Assembly: GCF_000002235.5 (NCBI RefSeq)
Contig: NW_022145610.1
Span: 35,386,266-35,450,265 of the forward strand
DNA: 64,000 bases
Source: Strongylocentrotus purpuratus
Taxonomy: Eukaryota; Echinodermata; Echinoidea; Camarodonta; Strongylocentrotidae
Direction: 5' to 3'
This document shows positions 1-12,259 of this stretch, one piece after another (within the stretch, counting starts at the first letter, position 1; each line of letters opens with the position of its first letter). Below the pieces are notes generated by a model, which was given only the letters and a program-made list of their open reading frames with translations, ran no database searches and had not been told where the DNA came from. The position numbers and the translations under genes are program-made.

Positions 1-782
1 AATGCTGCATATCAACCTGGTCAACTGAATGTATCATTAATCAAGTAAATATCTCAATATGACAGAGGGATGTCATACATAAAGCTCTGTCATGCACGCT
101 TATCATGATATTGTTAGTCCATAAGTCCTCAATATATATATATTTATTTAATTTTTTTTCCACCCCCCACATTATCCTAATGAAACATACTATAGTGCTT
201 CCTTGGAGCCTTGGAGGGCCACTAAGAGTTCTACAGAAACTCACGAAGCAGATTATCCTGAGCAACATCGTTTGAGCAAGGATAACAAAATCTCTCAATG
301 TGCTTTAAAATTGAAGCAAAGATTGAGGAAACAGCAATATTTGTTACTTCAGTTGAATTACATGATTACATGATTAGATTAATTCACAAATCGGAATCAA
401 TAACAGGGTAAAAACAATTGCATTCATTACATAGAAATCAGGGGTGATAGTGAGCACTAACAAACAATTTTTTTTTTCCATCAACCACGCCCCCCTTGAA
501 TTTAAAAAAAGAGAGAGGATTTTGGGGCAAAAAATGGCATCAAACAACATTCCCCCCTTTCGAGTAAGAACATTGGGAAAAAATAGAGAAGAATAGAAGT
601 TAGGGAAACATAGGGAAAATCAGGATAAAATTGGGAAGAAAAATAAAAATTGGGTAATAAAAATAAAAATCAGGGAAAAAAAAATCGGGAACAAATAATA
701 ATCAGGAAACCGATTTAAATTGGGTAATTATCAGGCCTGAGAAATAACGATCCATACAGTAATTTTGAGTGCAGATGCTTAC

Positions 783-3700
783 CCAACCCAGTCAGCGAAT
801 TCCATGGTGTTTGGGACGGTAGCACTGAGTAAGATGATATTCACATGCTCAGGAAGCATGATTAAAACCTCCTCCCAAACTACTCCTCTCTAAAATGGGG
901 AAAATTGCAAATATTTTGGATTAAAAAAACCTTGTAAGAATAAATCTGTAGCAAAACCTACTCATCTTTTTCTTGTCAGTGTACAGACTGCAGTAAGCAC
1001 ATGCTTGCCAAATAATAGGTAACTGAGCCTTAAAATCACATCTGGAATGACTGAAAAAGCTCTTTTTTTTTGGTTGTAATACATACTATTCGAAATGGAT
1101 ACTGAAGATTCGCAAATTCAAAGGGGTAACTGATTGTAGATTGGCAAGATATTTTTGTTGTTGTTTAATAGGTTTGGCTAACATAAATGTTGAATATACT
1201 AGCATATCACTTCTCTAGTTCAAGAGAAATATTGTCATTTATAAGAAGATGAAGCGGATCCTAATCAAATGATCGGTTGAGAACGTACACGTGACATGGT
1301 ATTTATTAAGCCTAACAATGACCAGTCATTAGTAAAATCATGTTATAAAACATCATTTTATGAAAACAAATAAAACATCATCTTATAAAACAAATAATAC
1401 AGATCATTTTGTTATGGGCATTAGTAAAATTACCCACACTCGGTACCTTTGAAACACTCCAAACACCTTCGGCTATCGCCTTGGGCGTGTTAGACTGTTC
1501 CAAAGGTACCGAGTGTGGGTAATTCTAATTAATGCCCTCACAGCTGTGTATAATTTGTATATTATTAGCATGATTAATAATAAATAAACAAATAAATGTT
1601 GCCTCACCTCAGAATCATTGATGTAGTGGACCTCATCAAATATAACCCATTCCAGGTCTCTGATTACATCCGAACCATTATACAGCATAGACCTGTACAC
1701 AGGAGCAAAAACAAGAGTTGTTATCAAAGAACTTGGGTTTGAATATGGATGAATTTGGACTTTTGCTAATAATACATTTTCTCTTTTGAATATGCAGAAC
1801 AATAATTTAACAAATTCCATTATATTGCCCTTTATTTTATCTTGTTTAATTTTTGTGTTCATTATAACTTATGTATGTTTATATATTTTGTAAATATGTT
1901 TTTGATTATGTTGATACAGGGCCCCTTGGTCAAGCAGTTTTTTATAACTGAAAGGGCTACCCTGTCAAAATAAAACAACAAATAAATAAATAAATTATTT
2001 GAGCTTTCAGATTATTCATATACTTCTCTATGAATACAGTGATCATTTCTTGATCTTGAGGTTCAGATTTTGAAAAAGTGAGGTACAAACATCAAAACAT
2101 ATAAACAATTCATGACTGCTTACTCACATTCAAAGTGCAATTTCTTGAAATTGTATCCATTTCTATACCAATCTTTTGAATGGTTATTTGCTACTCCCAT
2201 TGGTGTAACATGCAATTGAATATCAACTTTACTGAGCCTTTGGTATCAATATCAACATTGGCTTTTATCTATGAAAGCTATGAACTTCCACTAGTCATAT
2301 AAAGTTATCTAATCAAATCAGAGTTATTATCAGTAAAAGATACTAACCTTAATATTTCAGTTGTCATGATAAGGCAAGAAGCTTCAGGTTTGATCTGAAC
2401 ATCTCCAGTCAGGAGACCTACATCTCCAAACGTGTTCTTGAAGTCTCGGAACTTCTGATTGGACAGAGCCTTGATAGGGGATGTGTAGACCGTTCTGTAA
2501 TCAACCGATGAGAATCGCTGTTAAAGTTTCATATCACTTAGACTTATTTTTGTAAGAAGTTAAAAGGAAATTAATATTTTGAGACAGGGAGGATCAAGCA
2601 GTATATAAACATAAACAAAAACAAGATTGACTGGTAACGAAGCAAGAGAGAAGAAATGGGAATAGAAGAGGAGAGGAGATGAGATTTCCATTGATATCAC
2701 ATTTTGAGAGACTGGAAAAAGTACAAGATACATTTAGGTACTATACAATCAAACCTGTCTATAGCGACCACCCAAGGGAAACACAAAAAGTGGCCTTTGT
2801 AGACAGGTGGTCTTTGTAGACAGGTTCCTTTAGTACATGATTCAATGAGAAACCATTTTCAAGGGAAACAACAAATGTTGCCTTTGTAGACAGGTGGTCA
2901 CTAAAGCAGGTTTGACTGTACAATCAAACCTGTCACAGTAGACAAGTAGCCCTTCTTGATAGTTCCACAACATATGTTTTTGTTTAGAACGAGGCAATCT
3001 TGTATGTGATGGCCATAGACGGATGACCTCTATAGACAGGTTGTACAACACACAATTGATCCTAGAGGAAGATGACATAGGTCCGCCCCCCCCCCCCTGC
3101 ACTACTAACGGGCAGCCTTTACCGTGTCAGTCAAAAAAAAATATTTACACTTAGGAAATTGTTATTAATTTTAAAAGTCAGCTATGAACGAAAGGTTATC
3201 ATACATGTTTCGAAAGAGTGTTATATTGCAAATCGTTTGGTATCATTTTTATGTGGTATATGTTCACGCCTGGATGAACAGGAGGCATGTTTGCGAGAGT
3301 GGTTGGCACACACATGCACAAATGTTCTTTGATATTTGAAATGTGTGGCATGATTAATTTTGGTAGGGATGTTATTTGGATCTGCAAAGAACGAATTAAT
3401 ACCCTAATCCCAATTTTGTTATTCATACATCACATGTATTACTTTGGGGCAAGTCAATTTTTGCAGTCGAACAATACCACACACAAATTATACCAAATGA
3501 TTTGGGATAAAACACTCTTTCATAAGATGTATAATAATTTACTGTTCATAGATGATTTTTATAATATTTACAAGTGTAATCTTTTTTTTGCCTCACAATG
3601 TATAGGGAGGTGGCCACAAAGACAGGTTTGACTATATTGGTATTGTCAATAGAGGAGTAGCAGTATGAAGCACATCATGATAATAATAATAATAATAATA

Positions 3701-6700
3701 ATAAGATATTTGTATACCGCAAATTGCAAATTGCCTCTAAGCGGTTTAGAAGAAAATAGCTGATAAGTAATGGAAACAGAAATTGCATTACAAATTACAT
3801 CAATTTAAATTACCATTAAAACTTTGGAAATGAAAATAATACATGTACATAATTACAAATCACTTACAAACAAAATACAAATAGTTCATAAATAAATAGT
3901 ATCCTACGGTAATCTACAAAAAATAAAAGGCAAAAGGTCAAAAGAGCTATTCAGTAACAAGACTTAAAGAGATGTGTTTTCAGCATTATTTTAAATGTAT
4001 TTACAGAGCTAGCATTGCGAATTTGAAGGGGGAGATTGTTCCAAAGAAATGCAGCTGCATTAACAAAAGAACGTTGACCATATTGTATTGATGAAGTCAC
4101 AGAGGATTGGAGGAAGAGGTAAAGTGTACCTTGTGAGATGTCTCATTGAGAGTGCGATGGCATACTCCGCTACTACGGTCTTTCCTGCCGAGGTATGAGC
4201 AGCAACAAAGACACTCTGGTGATTCTCAAGCTGGAGAACAGCTTGCTTCTGGAAAATGTCCAGCTCAAACGGGTACTGAGAGAAAACATGGGATTAAAGG
4301 GTAACTTTCATCTCAGAAACTTAAAATTTTTCCTTGATTTAGCTCATGCTGCAATGATAATTATAAACCTTTAGGCGTACATAAATCCCATGACATTTAC
4401 AAGTCGATTAGCTGTCCGATTATCAAGATGTTGTCGCCCGGCTGGCAGAAGGGCGTTAGAGCGGAAGCGACTCAAAAACTACTTTTCAAATTATTCGCAT
4501 TTAAAGATTTGTTTTATATTTAAACTGCTTTCCGTCCCGAAAATTGGTTCAAAACTTAAAAGACTAATAGAAATGTTTTAGTAGAGAACACGGCCACAAT
4601 TTTTTTCTCGGGAATAAGTCAGTTTAACAAAATTTGAGGCTATCTAGTGCTAACGTGCTTCTGCTTAACGCTTCATTTTTTACCTGATATTCGAGCTAAC
4701 GCCCTTCTGCCACCCAGGCGACGATATTTATGATTGGAAATCACAATCAAATTTTGCGTTTTCCTAACGGTTTTCATAACACTGCAGTCTATTGGGGAAA
4801 ATGAGTATGGTAAAACCGGCCCCTCAAAGATTTTTACATTTTTGAGGAACTTCATGATCCTTTTGAAGCACAATTTTTTTAGGGCTTCAATATTACACCA
4901 TATCACAAACACTGATAACACGTAGGGCCGTGCATCTCAGATTTAACATTGTTAAACGATCCCTTTAAAGAAAACGACTTTGTTGGTCAACATCATACAT
5001 ACAGATCGGATAAATGGCTGTGTTCCATCAAGGCTGTATATGTGTGTCTATTAAAATTAAGATGTAAGATTTTTGAAATACATATACATGTTACAAAATC
5101 ACTACAACATGTGATGGGAAACAAGATTACATGTGTATGACTAGGGTGTCCAATTTCTTCTACATTACCTCTTAGATTAGATTATATCTCTTATCTAAAG
5201 CCCATTTAAAATACAGCAGTTGGAATTGATTTAGTTCTATGACATATACCGCAGAGACAACGGCTCTGCAGTCTATTACTTACATTAACCAAATTCCTAA
5301 CTTCAACCTTGGACAAAACACTTTATGTACTCCTTCACTTTGAAGAGCCATTTGTAGCCTTAAAATAAAATATATTCAAAAGCGAAAATTGAAGTATTTT
5401 AGACTTTTTATAAATTCCACATCAAGAACATACAATCTCCTTGATAATAGAAAGTATGAATGATTTGAATCAACATTTTATGCCTTTTAAAATAACTTTT
5501 ACAAAATATTTTCATAGATACCAACGGCTGTCCATAATTGTTAAGTCTAACAGAGATAAGTTCAACTTTGGATCTTTGTGAAACACTCCCCCGGTCACAT
5601 TTGTGATACACATGATCTGTAAACTTTGTGATCTAGAGTAAGGAGCTGAAATAATACCTGATGAGCCATAACAGGAACTTTCTTGTGGAAATCATCAACT
5701 GGTGTACTGACATCAATGTTAACAGCCCATGATTTCTCCTTCAGTGGTTCTTCCTTTTTGGCTTCTTTCTCTTTCTTCTTTGCCTTTTAAGGAAACAAGA
5801 TTTAATTCTTGAACTTGAAATGGAAATGTATTATCCAATATAAACAGATAGCAATATAACAATATGTATAAAGAGTTAAACATAAAAGGATAAAAGGAAC
5901 CAGAATATATTATTACTGCTAATCGACCCTGGTACCTTCTAACGTATGAAAAACGTTGTCTGGGTAAATAAAATGAAACATATTTGAAATGTTACACATT
6001 ATATTAAAACTAATGACAAACACAACTGCAATACAATTGTATAAGTGGATGAACAGTCAAATATCAAATACCTAGCAGTTTATTATATTTTACTCATTCA
6101 AAAGTTACTCTGAGGCAGGATGTGGATGACTCATTCCATAAAGAACTGCCTACATATGACACTGAAAACTCTCCTTTGGTTGATGTGACCTACGGTATTT
6201 TCAAAATATTTTGTTTCCTTTTGTCTTATTCGATACTTGTGCAGAAACGAAAGAGCCATATTGAATGATTGAATTTGGCAAAATTCCATTTGGATATTTG
6301 GTATCATAAGTATTTTGTATTTTCTATATATGATATCAACAACCGTAGCCTGTTTATTAAGAAACACTTCCAGCCATTTAGTTTCTGCATGCACCATATA
6401 CATATGCACCAACACCACCATCCCCCACCTTGGAGTCACGGCAGTTGACTTGTATATCATACCATGATTCAACTGTCTTATTTCAGACTCTACACAAAAC
6501 TTTAAGTCTAAAATAATATTATATCACTAGACGAGATCTAAGCTTTAAATTGAATATTTTTAAAATGATGAGAATATTTCACAAACAGCATTTTGTCTCA
6601 TTTCCATGAACCGATATCCTAAACTTATATAGAGAAAAAGAAACAATGTTATACATTAGCATTGGACTTCTAAAAAGAACACAGCAGTGGCTGTGTCCCT

Positions 6701-9700
6701 ATTTAATCCATTGATCTATTGTGATGGGTTTATGTAAGAATTATCATGTCTACATTACTTATCAAAATAAATAAATGTTTGCTAACAATTCTTTTACACT
6801 TACTTCAGGTAAAACTTTATCTAGTTCTTCATCTTTGGCAGCTGCCTTTTCCTGCGAAACCTGTGAATAATAAAAGAACAAATGATGCTTCATCCACATT
6901 TCAGCAGTGTCCATCAACTACCATTAAGCACAAGCTGATCAAAATGTTTTCACTGATTTCTTCTCATTAGTTTGATTCTACGGTTCCGAGAACTGTTCTG
7001 AGAATCTTGTTTTGACAGGGAAAATTGTGGGAAGAAGGAGTAGGGGAAGAAGAAGGATACTTTGGATGGACAGTCTGCAGAAATTGTTGGAAGAGAGAGG
7101 AGTGAAAGAACTGGGATTGGTACTCATACAAAAGGCTAGGAGCCGAGGGTTGTGGAACAGCATGATCACCAAAGTCAAACGATATGGCACTTAGAGAGAG
7201 AGAGAGAGTTCCAAGAACAAGAAAATGGTAAACAAAGACTTATATTCACTTGAAAGAGCTCAAGGAGCTTAACCTTTAATAGTCTCACATCTTGAGTTGA
7301 GGGCAGCATTCTTGTCAGTTGCTATTTTATTGGCTTGCACATGCCAATCCACCCAAAATGAAACTACAGAGTGTCCATTCACTCACCCATGTAGATAGAA
7401 GCGTTATAATTATAATATCTAGTAATCAAAACCCTCTACTGTAATACTCAGGGATGCCAGTTAGAATTGAGGGGAGGGTCTGGAAATCGCCTAGAATGAG
7501 CTATTTTGTACACAAAAAAGCCTAAACTATGGTCTGAAAATAACTCGCCAGGGCCTGAATTCAGGCTATTGCCTGAAAACTGGCATCCCTGAATACTTAG
7601 AAAAAATATATCGAAATCTACTCTTCACTTGCCTTTTGACTCTCCTTTTCTATTTCCTTTGCTCTATCCTCCTCCGTTTCCTTCTCCAAGAAGTCAAAGC
7701 GATCGTCCATCCCCATGATGTCATCAAGACCAACCTCACCAGAGGCCTCAATCAGCCTGCTCATCCCTCTATCCTCCTCCTCATCTTCCTTCACCTCATC
7801 CCGTCTCATCCTATCCTCAAAGACCATTCCAGCCTCCCATCCTGGAGGAACTGTCAGGAGATCATCAACGTCAATATCATTGGCCTCGTTGGGTCTGTCG
7901 GACACCAAGGCATCGTCGTCTTCATCCAGGAAGGGTTCTTCGGCGAGACCTCCAGGCATGAAGGGGAAGTTGGTGGTACTCCCTCGGACCGACTCTGAGA
8001 GAGGACCAGGCTGCCGGCTGAGGGAGAGGCTGTTCTTGGCTGTCGCACTGGTATCCCCTAAAAATACCTGGAGCAATGAACAGCCAGGATATCAACATGA
8101 CTCTAGATAATCATCCCTTTCCATCGACATGGCTCATAACTCACTGGCATTTCTACCAACAAATAACTGAGTAAGACGATGAGGCATTATAATAATAATA
8201 ATAATTCATTTATAGAGTGCAGAAACTATCCAGCACTAAGTATATATTCTACTGCGCTACAAGAGCTCCTGATAATGCACTTCAAGCACCTACAATGCAA
8301 GGCTCTCTCCAGTAAATAAAGTAACATAGTTGGTGCTAATACGAATCTTGAGGACTGCAGAAGAATACCATTCTCACACAGAGAGGAACCAATCACATTG
8401 TACTCTCTAGACGGACAATATCAATGCAAGTAAGGGTTCTGCCCAAAGCCATAAAGACATTAACTCACATCGTTCAACACAGTGTTATTGTCTTTTGGCT
8501 CTCAACAGACCATATAGCACACTCCTCTCAAATCATTTTACTTGTTCTGTACATGGCCTCCTGGCAAGTAAACTTACTTCTTTATAACCAAGAAGTTCCC
8601 CTGTTGTTGCATGCCTCTCGACCTGTAAGGTTGTCTGCAGAGGGCAAAGGCTCACGTTGTACAGATTGGTCGGCTCAGATTTCCTCGGCTGTTTTCTGGA
8701 TAAACAAAACATAAACAAATGAGACAACTGAGCAAAAAACTAAGGGGAAAATGGACGACTTCTGACAAACAATACATTTCAAGAATATCGCCAAGTTTTG
8801 GGCATGTCATAATTTGCTGTTTTTTGTTGTTGGTCTCAGCTCTTTTTGGAATTTATATAGAAAAGATGAGATTAGACTATGGGTGCTTCCTATTCTTCCA
8901 TGCTTTATAAAGCCTGTCTGCAATATTTTGGCCAGGAGGGATTAGATCTCCCTGCATGGTCACAGGCAGGTGGTTATCTCATCAAGTCAGCTCCCAATTA
9001 ACATAACAAAAATAGGATCATGGGGGACCAACGGGCACCGCTTAGGCATTGTTTGCTATACATAGAGTGCGCAAGTAGCTACAAGAAGTGCAGTCCCGCT
9101 TTAAAGCTTCTTTAAGTATTCCACAGCTACTTTGAGATCCAGTCCTGTGTATTTTTCTAATTGCAATGAGTTCCTAAGTGTTAGCTCAATATAACTCAAA
9201 ACAACAAGATAAGAGGTTTTAAAGTGAACAATTATAAAAAGATGATTATAGAAAGAAATTAAGATTATCATTTCAAATACATGTACATGCAAATGATTTC
9301 ATTATCATTTTGTGTATGGCTTTCCATCTCAAGAATCTTGGTGATTTTGCTAGTGCATGAAAAGTCCCTGTCACTATGAACATGATGGACGAAGAAAGCG
9401 GACAAAATATACAGTTCCTCAGGTAGACAAAGGAACATCCCTTCACTGCTATTATGTAAAAATGTGTAGAACAGGTGTCACATGCATATTCACCTGTTCT
9501 ACACATTTTAACATAATAGCAGTGAAGGGATGTTCCTTTGTCTACCTGAGGAACTGTATATTTTGTCCGCTTTCTTTGTCCGTCATATTCATAGTGTGTA
9601 TGACCTCTGACCTCTCACCTTTGACCCTTACAGACATCATGTATAGGTAGCTTATCAGGGCAGTCAAGGTAGCCACTTATCCTCTCTGATAGGTCAGGGA

Positions 9701-10852
9701 TAATGGGAGGTAAACCAAAGGGCAGCTGTGGGGATAGAAATAAGTATAAGTAAGTATAATAATTTATTGTCCTTTTCAGGAAATTTGATTTCCACTGGTT
9801 ACAGAGTATTACAATACAGATATATATATATATATATATACAGAAATATTACAGGACAGTGATATACATACACATATGATAAACATACAATGAATGAGAT
9901 GTGTAAGCCACAGTATATATGGTGGTTATAGAGGTAATATCAGATTCCATTTTACAAAATATGAAGCTAAATTATTTAATATCAATGATTATTCCATATT
10001 AAATCTAAAAATGATAATAAATACATAAATTATTATTATTATTATTTGTATTATTATTATTATAATAGATCAAATAGAAAAGTCACATTCACTTCCAAAG
10101 ATATTTTGGTTGGTCAAAGAGCAGAATGGCCAATATGAATTGATACTGGAACAAATTACAATTCAGAAACCCAAGAAAAGGTGACAGTGTCATTTTGACA
10201 TAGCAAAAACAAAGGCTCCCACGCCTGCACACTTTTTCACTTGAATTCTGATCTTTTGATTTGATTTGATTTCTGCATTTTTCCAAATATAATACAACTG
10301 AATAACAAAGAACATATACATGTAAGGTATAATACAACATATACAAACAATAATTTCTTCATGTCAAAATGTTTTTTTACATACCGTAATACATGTTCAT
10401 ATAATAACGAAACTTAATATTTCCATAACATATTATCATAAATTTAAAGTATTATCTGAACTAAATGTTGAAAAAGTGCAGGAGACTGCAATTATTATCG
10501 TCTTTCACTTTATGCACAGTTAAGGACATTTTATGTCAAAATTACAATTTTGGGGCTTGTGAATAGAAGTAGAAAAAAATTACATTTTTCTCACTGGGTT
10601 TTACTAGATTTATCAATAATTACATATTGCTATAAAAAAAGACGGATATCTTGTGTTGGATGCCTAGTGCTTAATCATTCTTTCTCGGAATTGCTCAGTT
10701 ACATGTATGCACACTTTGCACAGACAACGGCACTCTAGCCATACTTACAGTGGTTGTGTATGGTAGGGATTCTGGGCTGCTTCCAGTCAAAGGAACAGCT
10801 GCTGATCTCCCACCGAGTCCAAGCTCAAGAACTGAAAATGGAGGGTCATCAT
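783..10852 (-). CDS. SKIV2L: Ski2-type RNA helicase, N-terminal half (partial)
   Basis: This is the 3'-5' RNA helicase of the cytoplasmic Ski complex, which feeds mRNA to the exosome. Ten minus-strand exons were placed: 10749-10852, 9632-9725, 8578-8695, 7633-8067, 6804-6860, 5658-5783, 4130-4275, 2348-2494, 1608-1692 and 783-889, about 473 codons. Visible motifs in order are the N-terminal ELGLGG and [10 protein letters not shown] blocks, an acidic linker in the large 7633-8067 exon, a Lys/Glu-rich stretch, Walker [20 protein letters not shown] (Ia), GLLTGDV (Ib), FDEVHYIND (motif II) and LLSATVP (III). All match vertebrate SKIV2L. The first coding exon lies upstream of 10852 and was not found, and the C-terminal half lies beyond base 1. 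The 7633-8067 exon uses a GC donor. Exons 9632-9725 and 8578-8695 do not join in phase, so a microexon is probably missing. The introns hold many miniature elements. Confidence 0.93.
1417..1538. repeat. Small foldback (inverted-repeat) element
   Basis: Arms of about 38 bp, beginning GGGCATTAGTAAAATTACC and ending GGTAATTCTAATTAATGCCC, flank a short centre. The arms share the core ACTCGGTACCTTTG and its complement. It lies in a SKIV2L intron immediately downstream of the DEVH exon. It has no coding capacity and is probably a miniature DNA element. Confidence 0.7.
2739..3642. mobile_element. Non-autonomous TIR DNA element, about 0.9 kb
   Basis: The termini are inverted: the left end reads ACAATCAAACCTGTCT and the right end AGACAGGTTTGACTATA. 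Sub-terminal copies of 'ACAGGTGGTC' and 'GCCTTTGTAGACAGG' are repeated inside the left third. A second inverted repeat (about 3211-3244 against 3490-3522) is nested inside. The two small overlapping ORFs here are mirror products of that inverted repeat, not genes. It lies in a SKIV2L intron. Confidence 0.65.
3680..4115 (-). mobile_element. Retroposon 3' end with (ATT)n tail, minus orientation
   Basis: A run of TAA triplets at about 3683-3704 is the reverse complement of an ATT-repeat tail. It is followed by a conserved-looking non-coding body with CCTCTAAGCGGTTTAG near the tail. The same tail style and a '(A)AGCGCTTAG' block recur near 8190, 22317, 24770, 31210 and 48970, indicating a family of retroposons sharing a 3' end. 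It ends just short of the Walker A exon. Confidence 0.5.
4433..4722. mobile_element. MITE with 'GGCAGAAGGGCGTTAG' TIRs, copy 1
   Basis: This is a 290-bp element. Its ends read GTCGCCCGGCTGGCAGAAGG on the left and the complement (CCTTCTGCCACCCAGGCGAC region) on the right. A diverged sister copy lies at 23687-23972 in an ALAD intron. It has no ORF of note. It sits in the SKIV2L intron between the Walker A exon and the exon at 5658-5783. Confidence 0.8.
6970..7210 (+). pseudogene. LINE reverse-transcriptase ORF 3' end fragment
   Basis: The frame at 7012-7194 encodes a peptide with [32 protein letters not shown] and a terminal RYGT-stop. This is the characteristic C-terminal tail of non-LTR retrotransposon ORF2 proteins (pattern GKxxGRRSRGR..W.D.....LW..M). 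It is followed directly by a (GA)n tract at 7195-7209. The rest of the LINE is absent, so this is a 5'-truncated, dead insertion in a SKIV2L intron. Confidence 0.7.
7449..7591. mobile_element. 143-bp MITE, TIR CAGGGATGCCAGTT
   Basis: It has terminal inverted repeats CAGGGATGCCAGTT (left) and AACTGGCATCCCTG (right). It lies about 40 bp beyond the donor end of SKIV2L exon 7633-8067 on the minus strand. It is non-coding. Confidence 0.75.
8190..8300 (-). mobile_element. Retroposon 3' tail fragment
   Basis: A TAA-triplet run followed by CATTTATAGAGTGCAG and TACTGCGCTACAAGAG resembles the 3' end of the retroposon family also seen at 3680 and 22317 (tail in minus orientation). It is a short fragment in a SKIV2L intron. 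Confidence 0.4.
8907..9106 (-). mobile_element. TTAA-flanked MITE (AAAGCC family), copy A
   Basis: This is one of five copies of a roughly 200-bp family with ends TTAAAGCC...GGGCTTTAA (others at 20881, 26057, 28251 and 59646). Shared internal blocks include GTAGCTACTTGCGCCC, GGTGCCTGTTGGTCCCCCATGAT and TCTAATCC. This copy is in reverse orientation and its left end is partly degraded. It lies in a SKIV2L intron. Confidence 0.8.
9372..9596. repeat. Near-perfect foldback, 2 x 106 bp arms
   Basis: The left arm (9372-9477) and right arm (9491-9596) are reverse complements of equal length with very few mismatches, separated by 13 nt. The left arm begins CACTATGAAC and the right arm ends near TTCATAGTG. 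It sits 35 bp from the donor of SKIV2L exon 9632-9725. The gap holds a direct repeat TGACCTcTGACCT (9601-9613), the complement of a nuclear-receptor DR1. Confidence 0.85.
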
Positions 10853-11587
10853 CTGAAACAATAAAATACAATTATGATAAAAATGAAATATAGTTTGTGC
10901 CTCAGTTGAGGTGTTTATTTCTATTCAGTATTCAACAATCAAAATAGAGTTTTAAAAAAAAAATCTTTTGACTAAACAATATTCTGCTCCTCTAAAATCT
11001 TTTAAAGGGCTTTTAGTTTTAACAATATCTCTGGCAACCTTTTGTCTGGCTTTTTTAATTCATGGTTTACCAAAGTCTGTTTTAAAAATAAATTTCTCTT
11101 ATAATCATGTTGGCTTAAAACTCTTTTCACATTTATCGCGGAAGACTAATATTTTGTATATGTACTGATAGTATTAATCTTATTATTAAGTAAACAAGAG
11201 ATCAGATATCCATGCAAAAATCAATATCAAATTAATATTAGAGTATATATCACAACATTTTTGACATAAACATTTTTTTCTGTTCACATTCTATAAACAC
11301 ATGTACTTTATGTCCTTTATCACTTGACACTAGGGGCAGTATCTGTCTTCTGCTAATCCCCAATTCTTTACAATAATATAACATTTAATATAGATCTATG
11401 TGTACTTTTAACTAGTTTTAACTGTTTTAGCACAATTCAACATTTCCTTCCTTTAACTTTTAAATTAAAACAGTTCAATTAATTGTAAACTGTTTGTTTC
11501 TCTTTTTGTCTTCTTCTGCTCCTCTCCCTCTTGTTTCTTCTTCTTCTCTCCTCCTTTTTCTCTTTCTTATATTTTTACTTCCTAGGG
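10853..11587. other. Upstream part of SKIV2L, no recognised feature
   Basis: This is AT-rich sequence upstream (on the minus strand) of the first SKIV2L exon found. The missing 5' exon and promoter should lie here or further right, but no convincing exon was recognised. A pyrimidine-rich tract lies at 11495-11580. Confidence 0.4.
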
Positions 11588-12259
11588 CCCGTTTCTCGAA
11601 ACCATTATTAAAATTTTTAGACATCCCATAGGTACGCGAGTTAATCAATATAATACACGTTTCAATGGGTTGTCCAAGATTAAAGGTACTATGTCCCATT
11701 TGCAGGCCAAAAAAATAAAAAGGTTAAATTCCAACGACATTTGAAAGATAATACTAATTTAGAACTTCCCTAAAAAAGTGGGGCTTAAAAATGTCTTCAA
11801 GTGGGAAAATAACGACTATTACTGTGTTAGTTGTAAAATCAACTTTAGGGCTATAGAGCCCAAAAGTAATAGTCTTGATTTTCAGACAATTGTACCGAAT
11901 GGTCATACGTTTTATGCTGCGCAAAGATTCAATCAGTTTAATCTTGGCCATCACAAAAAGTGGGTTATTGATGTAGACAAATACTCATGTACCCTTTACA
12001 ACTCTTTTCATGTATGTTATTACCAAAGAAGAAAAAAAGCCAGTCAGTCACTCAATAGTGTCTGACAGTGAAGTCTAGCAAGTAAACGGTTTTCCTTGCA
12101 TAATTTGAATAAGAGGACACTGCTAACGTTTAAATTTCAGAGATAGGACATACATGACATATTCATAATTCCTGCAAAGTTCTACAGCATTTGAGGTTGG
12201 CTGCAAAAGGGACATAGTACCTTTAAGAAGTTAGACTTATGACGGTTTCGAGAAACGGG
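11588..12259. mobile_element. Nested pair of TIR elements (outer CCCGTTTCTCGAAACC, inner TTAA type)
   Basis: The outer element ends in CCCGTTTCTCGAAACC (11588-11603) and GGTTTCGAGAAACGGG (12244-12259). Inserted in it is a 547-bp element (11680-12226) with TTAAAGGTACTATGTCCC and its inverse, flanked by TTAA at both ends. The inner element carries an open frame at 11778-12065 (95 codons, with a YYCVSC motif) on the plus strand. I do not recognise it and it may be chance. A degenerate relative of the outer ends occurs near 60690. Confidence 0.75.

Noticed and set aside
3199..3631. Overlapping ORFs of 75 and 114 codons
   Set aside because: They lie in an inverted repeat nested in a TIR element and mirror each other.
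7636..8110. Plus-strand ORFs of 120 and 131 codons
   Set aside because: Antisense shadows of the SKIV2L exon at 7633-8067, whose minus frame matches SKIV2L and joins in phase.
9117..9360. Search for the missing SKIV2L microexon
   Set aside because: No short segment with both an acceptor and a donor gave convincing residues, so no exon was called.
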